DNA from: Cheilinus undulatus
Lineage: Eukaryota; Chordata; Actinopteri; Labriformes; Labridae
DNA length: 64,000 nucleotides
Assembly (NCBI RefSeq): GCF_018320785.1
Contig: NC_054876.1
Location: forward strand, 18,870,212-18,934,211
Direction: 5' to 3'
This document shows positions 10,950 through 23,790 of the stretch, piece by piece. Under the pieces are notes generated by a model that worked only from the letters and a program-made list of their open reading frames with translations, had not been told where the DNA came from and searched no databases. The position numbers were made by a program, and so were the translations under genes. Positions within the stretch are counted from its first letter, which is position 1. Every line of letters starts with the position of its first letter.

Positions 10950-13900
10950 TCAACGCTGTTGCTCTGTTGCTGATTAGCTAGCTGTTAGCTTTAGCTTATG
11001 TGTCCCCTAAATAAGCTAGACATTACTGCTAAGTGTTTGAGCAGTTCTTGGAGCATTTTTTCTTGCCTGAAGTGCTGAGAGTAACACATTCAAATTGGTG
11101 CACCTTGGTGTGATAATGTGAGAAAACCTCTTTGTTTTGATCCATAAGCGTCAGAATTAAGGTAGCCATAGTAGTCTTTACCCTGCTTGTTCATTAACAT
11201 GCTGAAGAAGTAACATCCTTTGCTGTTTTCTAGAATGTATTTGAAGCTCCAGTATAGGCTGTGTGTTACTCTTTCTTATTAAAATACAATTGAGGTAGAT
11301 AAATGTCAATTCATTTAGATAACATCTTAAAGATAATGCAATACCCATTATTATGACTGGTAGTACTGGAAAGTACAAAAAACCTGACGCCAAAATCAGT
11401 AGGGAGGAACAAAGTGAGTGGTGATGTTTTACTTACTTGATGTACTTTTGCAATAGAAATCATGTGCAGGAGTTTGATTGTAATTTAAACAAGAAATATG
11501 GACACCTAGGATTTTTTATTCTGTCGCAGTGGTATCAAAAAGATATAAAAGATCATTTGATCTTGATTTTAAAAAATTGGCTATGTGACACCCCTAATCC
11601 AAAAAGACATGTGGTCGGCCTGCTAGATCTGTATCATTGCCCATTTAATGATCTCGATATGATAAATCCCTTATATGTGGCTTTAAAGGAATATTTCAGA
11701 ATTTTTGAAGTTGGGTTGTCTGAGGCACTTGGTGATAGTAGTGGCATTAACCTCCAGCGATTTCAGAGAGCATTGCCCACTCAAACAGGACCTGCTTGGG
11801 GAAGCTAGGCTATACAGTGTAGCAGATGGGTACATTTTTACAGTGTAATTTTACAAGTCTAAGGTAAAGTGCCAGTTAATGTTGAATTGACTGCACGCTA
11901 TATAGAAAGTTTTTGGAATATTTTTATTTTCCACCCAGAACGTGTCAGTGTTTGGCACTATTTTGCAATGCGAGCCTCGGCTACCAGCTAAGTGTTCTTC
12001 CGCCTCAGTGTATCTGAACAGCTTCCTGGGTGAAAAATAAAACGCTTCAAAATATTTGAAGAAGCTAACAATTGTGCCAGCTTTTTCTTTTGGCACATTC
12101 TTGCCTGAAACTCGTAGGATTACATGATGCAACTACATGCTGCTACGCTGCATAGCTTAATTTCTCAAAACCTGTCCTGTTTGATGGGCCAACGCTCACT
12201 GCAATCACTGGAGGCTAATGGCACTACTATTGCCAAGTACCTTATACAACCTGACTTCAAAAATACAGAAATATCCCTTTAAACTGAACTGGAAACTACA
12301 TAAATATTTTTACACACAAACCAGCCTGATATAGACGGGCTGTCTTAGTTGAGTTTATGTTATCTTTATCTTTTTAAACATGAGATGCCTTAAAGCATGC
12401 TAGTCTAATTATTTTATCCAGATAAGTATAAACCTGCTGTAGTGCATGACCATGCTGTCTTTATTATTCACATCACCAGCTGTTTAATGATGTAACCTTT
12501 GTGTAGCAGCTTTTTGTTAAAAACACTGGCTGATGTGTTTGCATCTTACTGTGAAAACATTTCAGTTTTTATAACGCTGTTATAACAAAAGGAAAATATC
12601 ATATCAACATGCTTTTTATGTTTAGTTTTTTTTTTCTAAACATGTTAAAATAAAATCACGAATGACAAAAGACACTTGGTAACAGGATGTTTTATTTCAG
12701 TGCCTGATATTTCATGATTACTTTTCACCAAAGCTCGTAATTTCCTATCTGCGAGATATTTTAATCACACTAGTTGAGTTTTGTTCTAGAGCAGGGGGCT
12801 CCCATGAGGTTAAACATGTCATATGTTGTGGGCATCATGATATGAGGAAACTTAAACGTTAAGATGGAGAAAATGACACATTTAATTACATCAGGAATTC
12901 ATCAATCGAAAGAGATACAATGTTCATCTGGTTCTTATTTCCTGGAAACCCCTGCTCTGGAGCTTTCTAATTGGTTAACATGATGATGCACACCTGTCTT
13001 TAAAAGTACATTATAACTGCTGTTTTTGCCTTCAGGAAATAGAAAATTGTTCCTGTGAGAGACTCTTTAACCAAATAGCCTGAATTTAGCTTGAATGGCT
13101 TTGATAATACATTTATGATGGATAACTCTTGGAATGTTGTTTTTAACAATGGGTCTGTGTGCTATAAAATCTTGTTGAACAGTGATCAGATGATCAGGAT
13201 CAATGCTTCACAGTAGCACCTATGCTCACACACTCACACATTCACACTACAGCAACAGTATAGAAATGAGCAAAATCTTAATAAAACATTGAAATAAATA
13301 AACGATCATAATTCAGTCAGAGACAGCTGGTAGATACAAGTAACTGCCAAAACAGGAAGCAATGGATATTAAAGAGTACAAAAAAGTTGATCATGAATGA
13401 GAAGTGAAGGACAATCTAAATGCTATTAGCTCCTTTCACAAATGGAAACACTGTCGATCAGGGGATATGTGCTTACTTCATAACCTAACATAGGCTCATC
13501 ATTTTCTCAGATGTCAGATCGAAACCAATCAGAGCAGCACCTGGAACGGGTAGCACCACCTTAAATCAAAAAAAGTCACCTAGTAGGGGAATTTTACGGA
13601 GCTCCTAGAGGGACGTGGGCTGCATATAAAGTTTCTGGTATGCACACAACAGGTTTTATGCAGTCTCAGACTTTTCCAGATTAAGAAGATGGCAAGAATA
13701 AAATAATATGCAATGAATAATACGTGTGGCTGATCACACAGGAGGCTCCACATCTTTCCAATATGGCAACCACCACTGACAGGCTTCAAAGTCCCCCTTA
13801 CTAACCAGTTTCTGAAATCACTGAGACTTTTTCCATGTTTTTGTACAGTCTGTTGTGCTCACACAATACCTCAAAGTGACAGTGAAATATTTTCTCATGA

Positions 13901-14189
13901 GCATCAGAAACATTTTCATTCATACGATACCTTTTTATAAGCATGGTTACCTTTCACTTGTTCACTGGTTATTTTTTTCTTTTGAAATGTACTCTTATCT
14001 CCAGCCCATGTCCCCTCAGAGGCTCCGTAGTTAACACAAAAGTTCAAGGTTTCAAATGCTGCAGACTCCACGTGAATCTGTTAAGACACTTAATGTTCAG
14101 ACTTTTCTGTCTGGCAGTTACCTGTAATATAGAAATGAGCATGAAATGTAGGTTTTTATCCACATGAAAGCTATTTTTAAATGTTTTTC
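10950..14189. other. Intergenic between convergent banf1 and gng3
   Basis: AT-rich, no supported exon on either strand. The short open frames here lack splice context and recognisable motifs. No convincing transposon end was found. Confidence 0.6.
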
Positions 14190-14475
14190 ATACTTTTTGA
14201 TATGACTCTTTATTTGAGTAAATGTTTAAGTTTTGTTTCAAATCCCCACTCTATTGTAGTACCTCCCCTCTAACACTGAGACGGACGTTAGCGGTTCAAG
14301 AATTTGGATCTAGATGTTTTGTTGTAATTGATAATGTACTGTACATCGGCAGCTTTTATGCAAGGTTACTATAGTACATTGATGTCTTATTTCGATTGGA
14401 AGTACATGTACACACTGTACATACATGTACATACTGTACAGTTGTACTTTTGATCATAACAATCCCTGATTGGTC
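14190..14475 (-). other. gng3 3' UTR with polyA signal and UGUA cluster
   Basis: On the minus strand an AATAAA lies at 14214-14209, about 265 bases after the stop, and would end the mRNA near 14190. At 14402-14445 the transcript strand carries six UGUA cores in about 45 bases in a GTAC-rich, partly palindromic run. UGUA is the core bound by Pumilio proteins; none of the six is a perfect UGUANAUA. Confidence 0.5.
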
Positions 14476-17400
14476 TCAAAGCAGAGCGCAGAAGAATTTC
14501 TTCTCCCTGAAAGGGTTCTCTGAGGTGGGCACGGGGGTGATCAGGGGGTCGTCACAGGAGTGTGCGTCGCAGTATGCCATCAGGTCAGCCGCTGCCTTTG
14601 ATACCTGCAGATGAAGAGGATCAGGTTTAGGGAGAGTCATGGACAATATAAAGTTAAATTGGTCTCTTAAGTCCACCACTTTCAGTCGAAGTATCAGAGG
14701 TAGGGAAGAGACAGAGCCAGTTACACACTCTGAGACTTGTGATTTTTGAAAGTGATGAGAGGACCTGGAATCTGCTTTCTTTGAATTATTTTCATTCAGG
14801 AAAAAGAGTGTAAATATCTGTTTAATTACTTATTTGTTTTCTGTAAGCTTGTGAAGATTTAAGCAAGGTTGGGTTTAACAAGACAGAGCCTATCTTTCAT
14901 TAGGCAACAATTAAGTTTCTCTAGTTTTTTATTTATATATTTGAGGTCATAGAGGGCAATGGTTGTTGAACGCTGAACCAGGGAACTTGCTGAAAGAAGA
15001 CGTTTGAAAACCACGAGGCACAGCGAGGTGTTTCTGCAGATGTTGTCATCTCGGAAAGAAAGTTGAAGTAAAACATGAGAGTCTTTTGGGTGAACTTTAA
15101 GTTAGTGCTTTTAGACAGACACGGTTCTGTCTCAGTCTCAGAACCTTGGTGCTTTCTGGTGAACCAGCCCGTGTTCACATCAGTTTAAGCGGAACCAGAG
15201 TGGGAGGCCGTTACTCCACGCTACTAAGGCGGAAGTAAATACAACATCGGCAAGATGGCGGATCGCACTGATTATCTGCAAGCTCAGCAGTTTGACATTT
15301 AACTTTCTTGTACTACTCTCCAGTTTCACCTGGAATTCTGTCAGTGCCCAGATCGCAACCAAACATTTTGTCTCCTGAAACACCCACTGATGATATCACG
15401 GTACATGAGGAAGAACCAACTATTTTTTTGTTCCAGCTGGGAACTAACTATTTAGGTTCTGAACCAATTTTTGGGGGGTTTGAACACACCAGCTGGTTCA
15501 AAATTAGGTTCAGGAACCAGAACCAGCACAAAGCTCTGCTGGTCTGAAAAGGCCAGAAAGGCCAAACCAGCTGTAAAAAGGACTCCATTTAGTCCATAGT
15601 CAGTCTCCTGTAGAGTCTGACTAGTTTGCCCAATTTACATGAATGAGTATATCAGCTCTGAGACTTCTGTGGAAGCACTGGTGAGAGCTTTTCAAACTTT
15701 GTCTTTGTTTGTATAGCACCAATTTATAACCAAAGTTATCTCAAGACACTTTACACAGAGGGCAGGTCTAGACTGTACCCCCTGTTTTGGCCTATTTTGA
15801 TAGACCAGCATTAATCTTGTCTTGAGCCAACAGTCCCAAGATGTAGCTGGGAAGGAAAGTGGGGTTACCACAGTTGAATGGAAATCAACACTAGCTATGG
15901 CTGGCTTATAAAGTTTAAGTGGCTGATGAGTGAATACCCTTTTCACTCTTATAATACGTAATACTTAAACTTACCTTCTGGCCAACAAGACATCAAATCC
16001 ACAATCTACATCATACATCATTGTCCCGACAAGTGATAAATTACTAAATTAATGGTTCCAAATATTTTACTTTTATGACAATACTGGTCAGTTAACTCTG
16101 TCTTAATGCCATCACCTCATTACTTCTGCTGATGAGTATACTGTGACAGAGTTAACTGCCCAAAAAAGCAGTTAACAGTGGAATAATGTCTAGCAGCAGT
16201 GAAAAGAGGTTAGGAGATGAACTTGAAATTACACTGTATCATTACAAGACTGCTTTGCCCACCAGTTATCTCTACTGCTTATCCTGTTTGGGGTTGCAGT
16301 GGGGCTGGAGACTATCTTGGCTGTCATTGGGTCCTCCCTGGACTGGTTGGTTATCAGAGATTGCGGTATTGTAATATAATTTTGGTATCTGGGACTACGG
16401 ATCACGTATTGTATCGTGAGTTATCCTGTGATTCCCATCCTGAACTACTATTGTTTTATGCCCTAGCTCAGTACACCACATTCTGACCTTAAAACTAGTG
16501 CTTGTAGCTGCTCAGGTTGAACCCACTCATGACATCTGGTGATTGCTCAGGTCGTCAAAGACCACTTACATTTTTAACATGATGATACTCTAAATATTTG
16601 CTGGTTATCTTGATTCAGTTTTAAAGATAATACAGTCTTAAATTCCTAAGAGAAAACAGTGATTGCTGATATTTTGTTGTAAAGTTCGTTTGATCATAAT
16701 TTTCACTCCCTCTACCTGCAATGCAACGTGTTATTTTGATATTTCATATAACGAATGATCTGAAATCAGTTTGTCTGTGCCTTTCAAACTGCAGCTTCTT
16801 GTGTCTGCTATAATAAATTATTACTGTGTTGGCTGTGGTTTAGAAGAAGAAAGTTGAATTTTTGTGGTGAGCTAATAAACAACCGTAGTGGTGCATTGAT
16901 TGGCCTACTTTCCAATAAACTATACTGTATTTAGGCAGACATTATTGAAAGTATTCTTGATAAGCTGTTTGCATTGTTGTAGGGATAACTTTGATTTCAA
17001 TCACCATAAAGATGAAACCCTCATCTAGGCTGTTTTTCTGTAAAGTTAGCCTCCTGTTTCATGCAATTCTCCTCAATACTAAGAACAAGAGGAATTATTT
17101 ATCAGCAGACTATTGAAACCAACAGCATATCCACAGGGTTGTATCAATCACATCTGTCTGCATGAGCCTGTATGAAGACAATCATTGTACTGCTTTACAG
17201 TGTGCTGAGAAAGAACATCTTGATTCCTGTTTCCAGTGTGCTGATGCCAAATGGCTGGATGTATATTATCCTAGTTTTGTCTCAGATTTACATATCAGCT
17301 TCACTTTCACCTCAATGTTCACTGATGAAGTTTCATATTAACAGTAGTCTGTTTTTTTCAACCCATCACTTCATTTTACACAGTTGATTTTTGTGATTTA

Positions 17401-19206
17401 ATGTCAAAGCCCAAAAATGGAAGCTAATGATTTTTTTTGTAAAATCTGGATCAATTGAGAATTTCTCATTTGTCTGTGGATACAACATGGCTAGAGGTGT
17501 GGTAGCTCATCCTTTTCGGGTATGATAGGTACACTTGGTTCCCCTATAAAGGCTGCTAAAAAAGTGTAGCGTCTTGTCTGATGGCCAAAAAGCCCTGTTT
17601 TGGTCTCATCAGACCAAAGAATTTTCTTCTACTTGACCATGGAGTCTCCCAAATGACTTTTGGCAAACTCTAATCCAGATTTTATCTGAGTTTTCATAAA
17701 CAGTGGCTTTCTCTTTGCCACGCTCCCATAAAACTTTTACTGGTGAAGAACAGCAACAGTTGTTGAATGCAGAGTCTCTCTAATTTCAGCTGCTGAAGCT
17801 GGTAAGTCTTTCAGAGTTGTCATAAGTGTCTTGGTGGTCTCTCTCATTAGTCTCCTTCTTGCATGATCACTTAGTTTGTAAGGACGGCCTGATCTAGACA
17901 GATTTACACAGGTGACATGTTCCTTCAATTTATTAATGATGATTTTAACTGAACTCTGGGGACCTTCACTGCCTTGAATATATTTTTGTTTGCATCCCTT
18001 GACTTGTACTTTTCAAAAACATTTTCTCTGAGTTGCTTGAAGTGTTCTTTTGTTCATGGTGAAATGGTAGCTAGGAATACTGATTAACCAGTGACTTGAC
18101 CTTCCAGGCACAGGTGTTTTTATGCTATAATCAATTGAGACACATTTACTGCACTCAGGTGAACCCAATTTCATTAATTGTGAGATTACTAGCACCAGCT
18201 GGCTGGACCTCTGTTGAACTGGGCCAGTCACTTTAAAGGGGGTGAATATTTATTAAATCTATTATTTTACATTACATACATTTATTTAATTGACCCTGAC
18301 ATTATAACATCTGTGCAAATACCATGTTATCTTTCTTTGAACATCTCTGTTTTGTTCAAGGATTTCCTTTTTTTTATAACAATGTAAAGTTCCATACTAT
18401 CCATGCCTATAATCTGCAGTGACGAATTTAAATGTAATGTAAAACCTAAGAGTTATATTTTTCAAATTCAATCATTCTGGACATATCTCTGTTTAACTTT
18501 TCTTTCAACTTGTGCTTTTACAGGTGTAACAGTGCTTGAAATGTCTGTAAATGCAGCAAAATAGGCTAATATTTATATTGGTCTTCTACTATTTACACAG
18601 ATGTCTTCTTTGTTTTTTCAGAGGAGAGATTCCTCGGAATATAACTTGGAAACTCTCCAATGGGAGACACTGACTTTAATTAGCTTTGAGAAGGTCACCA
18701 CCTGTTTCCTTCATCTGTAAATCAGTGTGGATCATTAAAGTTTGTCAGATTGTTCTCTGTAATCCTGCTAACTTTGATATAAAAAGGCTTTTTGTGTACA
18801 AACGAAGAGCAACATCAATGTCTAACTCTGTTTTTTATAGTGATGAAGGGTAAAGCTTGAGCAGCAGCATTGATCATAAAAACAACTTTGGTAGTACTAT
18901 TATGGTTTATAGTGACATTTACTTGACCTGAAGCAAGTGTTCAGCGTGTGACAGTACTCTTTCTGGACTTGTCATTTGAAAGGTGGATTTTTTTAGCCTG
19001 TCAGGGAGTCAAAAAAAGACTTTCAATGTGATCTAATCCTCTATATCGATTTTATTAATTGGCTCCATCATGCTGTGTTTAAATGTGAGGCGTTCAGATT
19101 GTCTTACCTTTATCCTACAGAAGCTAGCCTCTATCTTCAGTTGCTCCACCAGCTTCCTGGCCTGGCCGACACTCATGGTGCTGTTCACTGGGGTGTCTCC
19201 TTTCAT
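14476..19206 (-). CDS. gng3: Guanine nucleotide-binding protein gamma-3 subunit
   Basis: Gamma subunit that pairs tightly with G-beta and anchors the dimer to the plasma membrane; GNG3 is mainly neuronal in vertebrates. Coding exons on the minus strand: 19206-19108 (33 codons, [18 protein letters not shown] onward) and 14604-14476 (42 residues plus stop). Total 75 residues, the same as human GNG3 and differing at only a few positions. [13 protein letters not shown] ends in the CaaX box CALL, whose final Leu predicts geranylgeranylation of Cys72. The ATG lies one base inside an exon that follows a TGTGTGCTAG acceptor, so a non-coding 5' exon must exist upstream. The [10 protein letters not shown] start separates it from GNG2 and GNG4. 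The single coding intron is 4.5 kb and contains several transposon relics. Confidence 0.95.
14930..15560. repeat. Dispersed repeat rich in AACCAG/CTGGTTC
   Basis: Inside the gng3 intron. Both margins carry repeated GAACCAG-type words (near 14978 and 15440-15530) with a CpG-richer centre, the look of a small inverted-repeat element. The ends are not clear, so the boundaries are approximate. Confidence 0.3.
15700..15875. repeat. Teleost interspersed repeat fragment
   Basis: Contains TATCTCAAGACACTTTACA followed by GAGGGCAGGTCTAGAC, a combination I recognise from a common fish interspersed repeat. It has no open frame. Family name not assigned. Confidence 0.4.
16262..16372 (+). repeat. Fragment of the repeat also seen at 42129
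   Basis: Shares GTCATTGGG and CCCTGGACTGGT with the better-preserved copy at 42129-42345 and is in the same orientation. Confidence 0.5.
17490..18260 (-). pseudogene. Tc1/mariner transposase relic (truncated)
   Basis: The minus strand reads, with frame breaks, as the N-terminal half of a Tc1-family transposase. A helix-turn-helix segment ([20 protein letters not shown] at 17900-17840) is followed by [10 protein letters not shown] and, further down, a degraded stretch like LWSDETK around the second catalytic Asp (17600-17640). The C-terminal DDE part is missing. The flank near 18235-18250 has the CTTTAAAGGGGGTGAATA-like end common in these fish elements. It lies within the gng3 intron, antisense to nothing, same strand as gng3. 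Confidence 0.75.
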
Positions 19207-19557
19207 CCTAGCACACACAAACAAAGCAACATTTAAGCTCTATGGGTCTGAATTGGATAAAGTATGCTTTTATTTACATGCTTATGATTGTTTTTATTTT
19301 TTTAAACAGGTGTTTGCTTATGACAGTGAATTTAAGAGAGAGACTGATCCATAAATCATTTTTACTAGACATATTTGTTAGAAAATGTGAATATGTGACA
19401 GGATTGATGGCTAAATAAGCTCCTCAGTACATTATACTAAGTGTTTGATCATATCATAAACATGTGCATGACCTAAGAGTTTAAATGAAGACAATTCATG
19501 ATCGAAATTGAGGGACATTAATGCCTGCCTCTGATTTTAAGATCAGGGGAGATTTGG

Positions 19558-19623
19558 CCACCACAAAACCAGCATGAGACCAGCCAGTCTCCACCACAAA
19601 ACCAGCATGAGACCAGTCAGTCT
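19558..19623. repeat. Tandem duplication, 2 x 33 bp
   Basis: Two adjacent 33-base copies beginning CCACCACAAAACCAGCATG (19558-19590 and 19591-19623) differ at one base. It lies in the 5' intron of gng3. Confidence 0.9.
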
Positions 19624-20047
19624 CCAGTAATGAAACATGAATATTTGTCAATATTATGTTGTAGAATTGGCACAGCAACCACACCATGTCACCTTACATG
19701 ACATTAAAACCATAAATATGTTTAATGAGAGACAAACGCAACATGTAAACTGGGCCAAACGGTCAGATTTATTCACTATGGCCCACTGATTCTTCCACCA
19801 TGAGCCAGAATCAGCACAGCTATCAAATGTAGAACGAAATAAGCGCAGCAGCCTCACTGACACTCATGAATTGATGAATAAACATGCACATGAATGAAGA
19901 AAACAGTGTAATGGATGGAAAAGGAATCAAGCCGGATGGCTTGTCAACAGGAGGAAAAAAGCCAAGCAGAGCAAATCTGTGATCCATTCTGGACCTTTCC
20001 CCATTGTCTTTTTCCCTCTCCCTCCATCCACCCTCTTTCCTCCTTAC

Positions 20048-20250
20048 CCGTATAATATTCCTCTTCAGGTGCAGTCTTCCCCCCTCTTCTCTCTGTTTTT
20101 TCCTCTCTTCTTCTGCCTCTGTGTGTCCCCTCTGTGAGCTTATGTTTGGTGGTATCAGTGTAGCCGGACCCCACCCCTCACATACAACAGCCTGGATGGT
20201 ACCCTGCTCTGTACAGTCCAGTGCACTGCAATTCTGCCACAATGAGCACT
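20048..20250 (-). other. Candidate gng3 non-coding first exon
   Basis: The gng3 ATG exon starts at a splice acceptor, so a 5' UTR exon is required. On the minus strand a purine-rich segment ends in a good donor (ATACGG then GTAAGGAGG, exon end 20048) about 0.84 kb upstream of that acceptor. The upstream limit is a guess. An X-box-like site (GTCCCCATAGCAAC on the minus strand) lies further upstream at 20562-20549. Confidence 0.35.
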
Positions 20251-20929
20251 AGATCTGTGGTGGATGGATAGGATCACCCCCTCTGTGCTGGATGGTACCT
20301 ACCAGACAGGGGGAGGGGGAAACCATTAGTGATGGTTTTCTTATGAGGGTGGATTGTACCAAATTATAGCCCAGGAACACAGACTGAATTTGAACATTAT
20401 AATCTAAGCTGAAGAAAATCATGTTCCCTGTTTTGGTGTGCTGTTTTGGGTTTATGTGCTCAAAATGATCCACAGCATGTGATGTGACCTCCAAAGACCT
20501 GAATCATTGAGGGTCTCTGCTCCTTTTGTGATGCCCACCCTCTCCTCTGTTGCTATGGGGACTGCTGCAGTCTGGCTGAGTGGTTTACATCACAGCTTAA
20601 ATTGTGTCATTTCTGCTCCCATTCAGACTGTGCAAGAGCTACAGATAAGAGGAACATTTGATTAATTACATATTTAAGGAAAAGAAAAAACTGACATTTC
20701 CTGGAAGACAAGACACAGTAGTTGTATTTTGTCAGTGACAGAGCTCTTATAGTGCCCTCACGTCAAAGAGCCTGTGGAGAACAGAGACGTGTAGCCAACA
20801 TTTAGCATTTACCTAACACAACCTACAGCTTTTAAAACATATGGGAAATCTTTGTGTGTTACTCCAAATAAGGTGAATTTACAAATAGTCTAGAGAAATT
20901 TTGATAAATCTATTCCCTTGCGTTCTCAT

Positions 20930-21240
20930 TCCGAAGAAACTCGAGGCTAGCTAAATGTTACACACTACAGAAAGCAAAAATATCAAACATGACCCGACGC
21001 CATCTTTGCTAAGCTAGTGACTTTACCTCAACTTTAATGGCGCTGCCATTACGTTCCTCATTTCTGTTTTGTTAACGGCGACCTATCTTATTGTTGTACT
21101 ATCTCTGGTAGCGAGGCGGCAGCTTCGCGTTCTTGCTGATTTGTCCTTCGAGCTTGCCGTCGTTGATACAACGGTAGTTAGCAACGTCTGAACACCGTTA
21201 ACAGACTGATAACCAAAATAGACGGTAGATAACAGACGTT
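20930..21240. promoter_or_regulatory. CpG-rich, promoter-like island without an assigned gene
   Basis: CpG dinucleotides are dense here against a CpG-poor background. The minus strand has AAGATGGCGTC at 21006-20996, a good YY1 site. Also on the minus strand an ATG at 21061 opens MRNVMAAPLKL and runs into a donor (TTGAG then GTAAAG) at 21027/21026. I could not find a matching downstream exon, and the plus-strand frame from 21037 closes after 12 codons. It may be the promoter of an unannotated transcript or the remnant of a transposon promoter. Confidence 0.3.
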
Positions 21241-23079
21241 TTAGTTGAGATCTTTTTTTTTCTCCAAAGAATAACCAGCTAAACTAGCAACTTTGAGAGC
21301 CTCACTGTGGATAAGGCATCAGAAAACATGAAAAAGATTTTCATGCCATAATCTTAATATCATATAGGTGTGACTTTGTCTGAACAACCTGGTTTGACCT
21401 CTATTCTGTTGTTGTTCTTGCCAATAAGGAAAGATATTTTTCTGTACAACCCCTCAGTATCAACTCAGTTCTCAGAACTTTATGTAAAATTTGAATTAAA
21501 TGCGTAATCCCAAGCTTTTTTCTTAAGCCCTCCCTTGTCAAACTGTGGCTGTCCAACCACTGATTTTATTTTGGCTTCACATACATTTATGACTTGATTT
21601 TGACTATGATGTCATAAATGTATGACTTTAAAAACCTGAAATGTTTGAATTTAAAACGTCAAAATTTACGACTTTTTACACTTGGAAATTTCTAGTTCAA
21701 ATTTACAATATCTTAACTTAGAGATTCAGAGTCCTGTAAATACATGACTTTATAATCTCAAGGAAATACTTTTCTCCCTCAAAAATTAATAGGTGCGCTT
21801 TATTTTGTAGCTCTCGGATGGCCCTCATACTCTGTTCTACATAATGTGCCCAATCCAGATAAAACTATATGTAGATGCAAATCTTATTTTGACAATTTCA
21901 GAGCAGACAGGCCAATGGGGGTCCCTGAACACAAGGTTTGGTACCAATGATGTAAGCTGTAGCATCCCTAAGTGGAAACGCTTATATGTATTATATGATA
22001 CTAGTCAAGTTTTCTCTGAGTTCTGATAAAAAGAGCAGACTTAAATCAACTGAAATGAAAAGGAGCAAATCTGCATTTTTATAGGGAAAAGTAGAACCAT
22101 GAATTTGTATTTAAACTGTTTTTGAAATAGCAGTTTAACATTTCAGTTTAATATCAGGCAGTTTAAAGAATTTATGCTTCTAAAGATTATGTTGTCCAGT
22201 CATAAAGATTCCCTGTCCTGATTCATTGTGCTGTGACCTTTCAGTCAGAAGACGGTGAATCTGTATGAGGCGCCCAAGCATACATATTTAATAAACGAGT
22301 CACAATAGTCCATTCAGACTCATAAAAAGGTAAAGAAAAGAGAAGAAAGGTTGAGCTTCAACCTTTAATTCCAGCACAAACACTGCAATAAAAAAAGACG
22401 CTTTAATGTTCAGTTGTGGTTTTGTATTTTGTGCTAAGTTTTCATGGCATTTGTGCATTCATTCAAAGCAGTACTTTGTATTTCATGTTTTCTTTTTGTG
22501 AAATTTATTTTTGTCATACAATATGAAAAGAAGTCTACAGTCACAGCAAATGACAGATTAAAGTCTTAATGATCTTCAGGAGCTGCAAGTTGATGTCATG
22601 AGGTCTAACAGAGTAAACACCATTTTGGATTTATGAGTTACAGTTTAAGGACTCCATCTGCTGGATGACGCTGGCAGGATGACTGCATCACTGAACCACA
22701 CAGACCACAGGGACAAAGAGCCTGCAGTCATATGTGATCCAGCAGCTTTTCTCAGGTAAATTCAGACGGAGAATTTTATTCAGAGAAATGTTTAATAGTG
22801 ATAAATATGGAGTCTACACGTTTATATTACCCTTACATTATTTTGATCTTGACTCTTGATCAAAGAAAATGTTTCTCCAACTATATGACATTATTTACTG
22901 TGGTAGTTTACACTCATATCAATTTATGAGGTACAACTGCACTACCACTCACAAGAATATCTTATTGGCCAGTCACATGACAGCAACCAATGCATCTGGT
23001 CAAGGAAAAATGGCAGAGAAGATGAGAATGAGAATTTCAGTCATAGTATTGGAACAGGGAGGAGAAATAAGATCATCTT
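21241..23079. other. Non-coding stretch
   Basis: AT-rich, no supported exon. The part at 21560-21830, with repeated ATTTATGACTT-type words, looks like old interspersed repeat sequence, family not assigned. Confidence 0.5.
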
Positions 23080-23340
23080 TTTCATGAAATGGTAAAATGT
23101 CTCCATTTTACCATCTTATATGTTGTTTATATAATATTGTAAATAAAATATGGGTTTATGAGATTTGACAATCATTCTGTATTCATTTACATTTTACACA
23201 GCACCCAAACTTTTTTGAAACATAAACATTTCAGATAATGAAACTGAAGCATTTTACCATACCATGAAAAGTATTAGTAAGTATCAGTATTGGTTCATTT
23301 TGAATTTGATGCAACAAATCTCAAAAAAGTAAGGACAGGG
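23080..23340. mobile_element. Two fused ends of a Tc1-like element
   Basis: 23090-23216 is the right-hand terminal part of the Tc1-like family described at 26921 (GAAATGGTAAAATGTCTC, a GGGTTTATGAGATTTG block, ending CCCAAACTTTTTTG). 23225-23340 is the left-hand part (CATTTTGAATTTGATG, then AAAAAAGTAAGGACAGGG). The two abut with almost no interior, so this is an internally deleted or rearranged remnant. Confidence 0.6.
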
Positions 23341-23614
23341 CTTTCCCTAAGCTCTGTGCTCTTGGTTACTGTTGCAATGTCGGGGAAGCTTTCACACCCG
23401 CAGTGCTGAATACCTAGTTTCCACTGTGTAAGTAGGGGGTAATCTAAAGGTAATACTATCAAATTTGAGGTGAAAAGTTTTCAAAAATATCAGAGAAGGA
23501 GACAGAAATGTCCACAACGCGCTTGTGAAAGCTACATTCACAATATCATTTGTTGACAGAGTGTGAGAAGATACGTCGAAGATAGCATTAGGCTAAATAC
23601 CTAATGACCCACAT

Positions 23615-23790
23615 GTACAGGTACATCACAAAAAAAAGCCATAATCATCAACATTTTGAGAAATAAAGTCTTGAAATATTTCATACTATGTGTAATGAGT
23701 CTATATAATATACGGGTTTCACTTTCTGAAATGACTGACAAAAAATATTGAACTTTTTCATGGTATTCTAGTTTTTTGAGATGTACCTAT
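23615..23790. mobile_element. Short inverted-repeat element (MITE)
   Basis: About 175 bases bounded by inverted ends: ACAGGTACATCACAAAAAAA on the left and TTTTTTGAGATGTACCT on the right. The whole is partly palindromic, with GAAATATTTCA near the middle. I recognise it as the very common fish repeat with CATCTCAAAAAA termini, likely Tc1-derived. Confidence 0.7.

Noticed and set aside
19823-20242. 139-codon frame, minus strand, upstream of gng3
   Set aside because: Arg/Glu-rich because of a purine-rich stretch; no family resemblance, and more likely 5' UTR.
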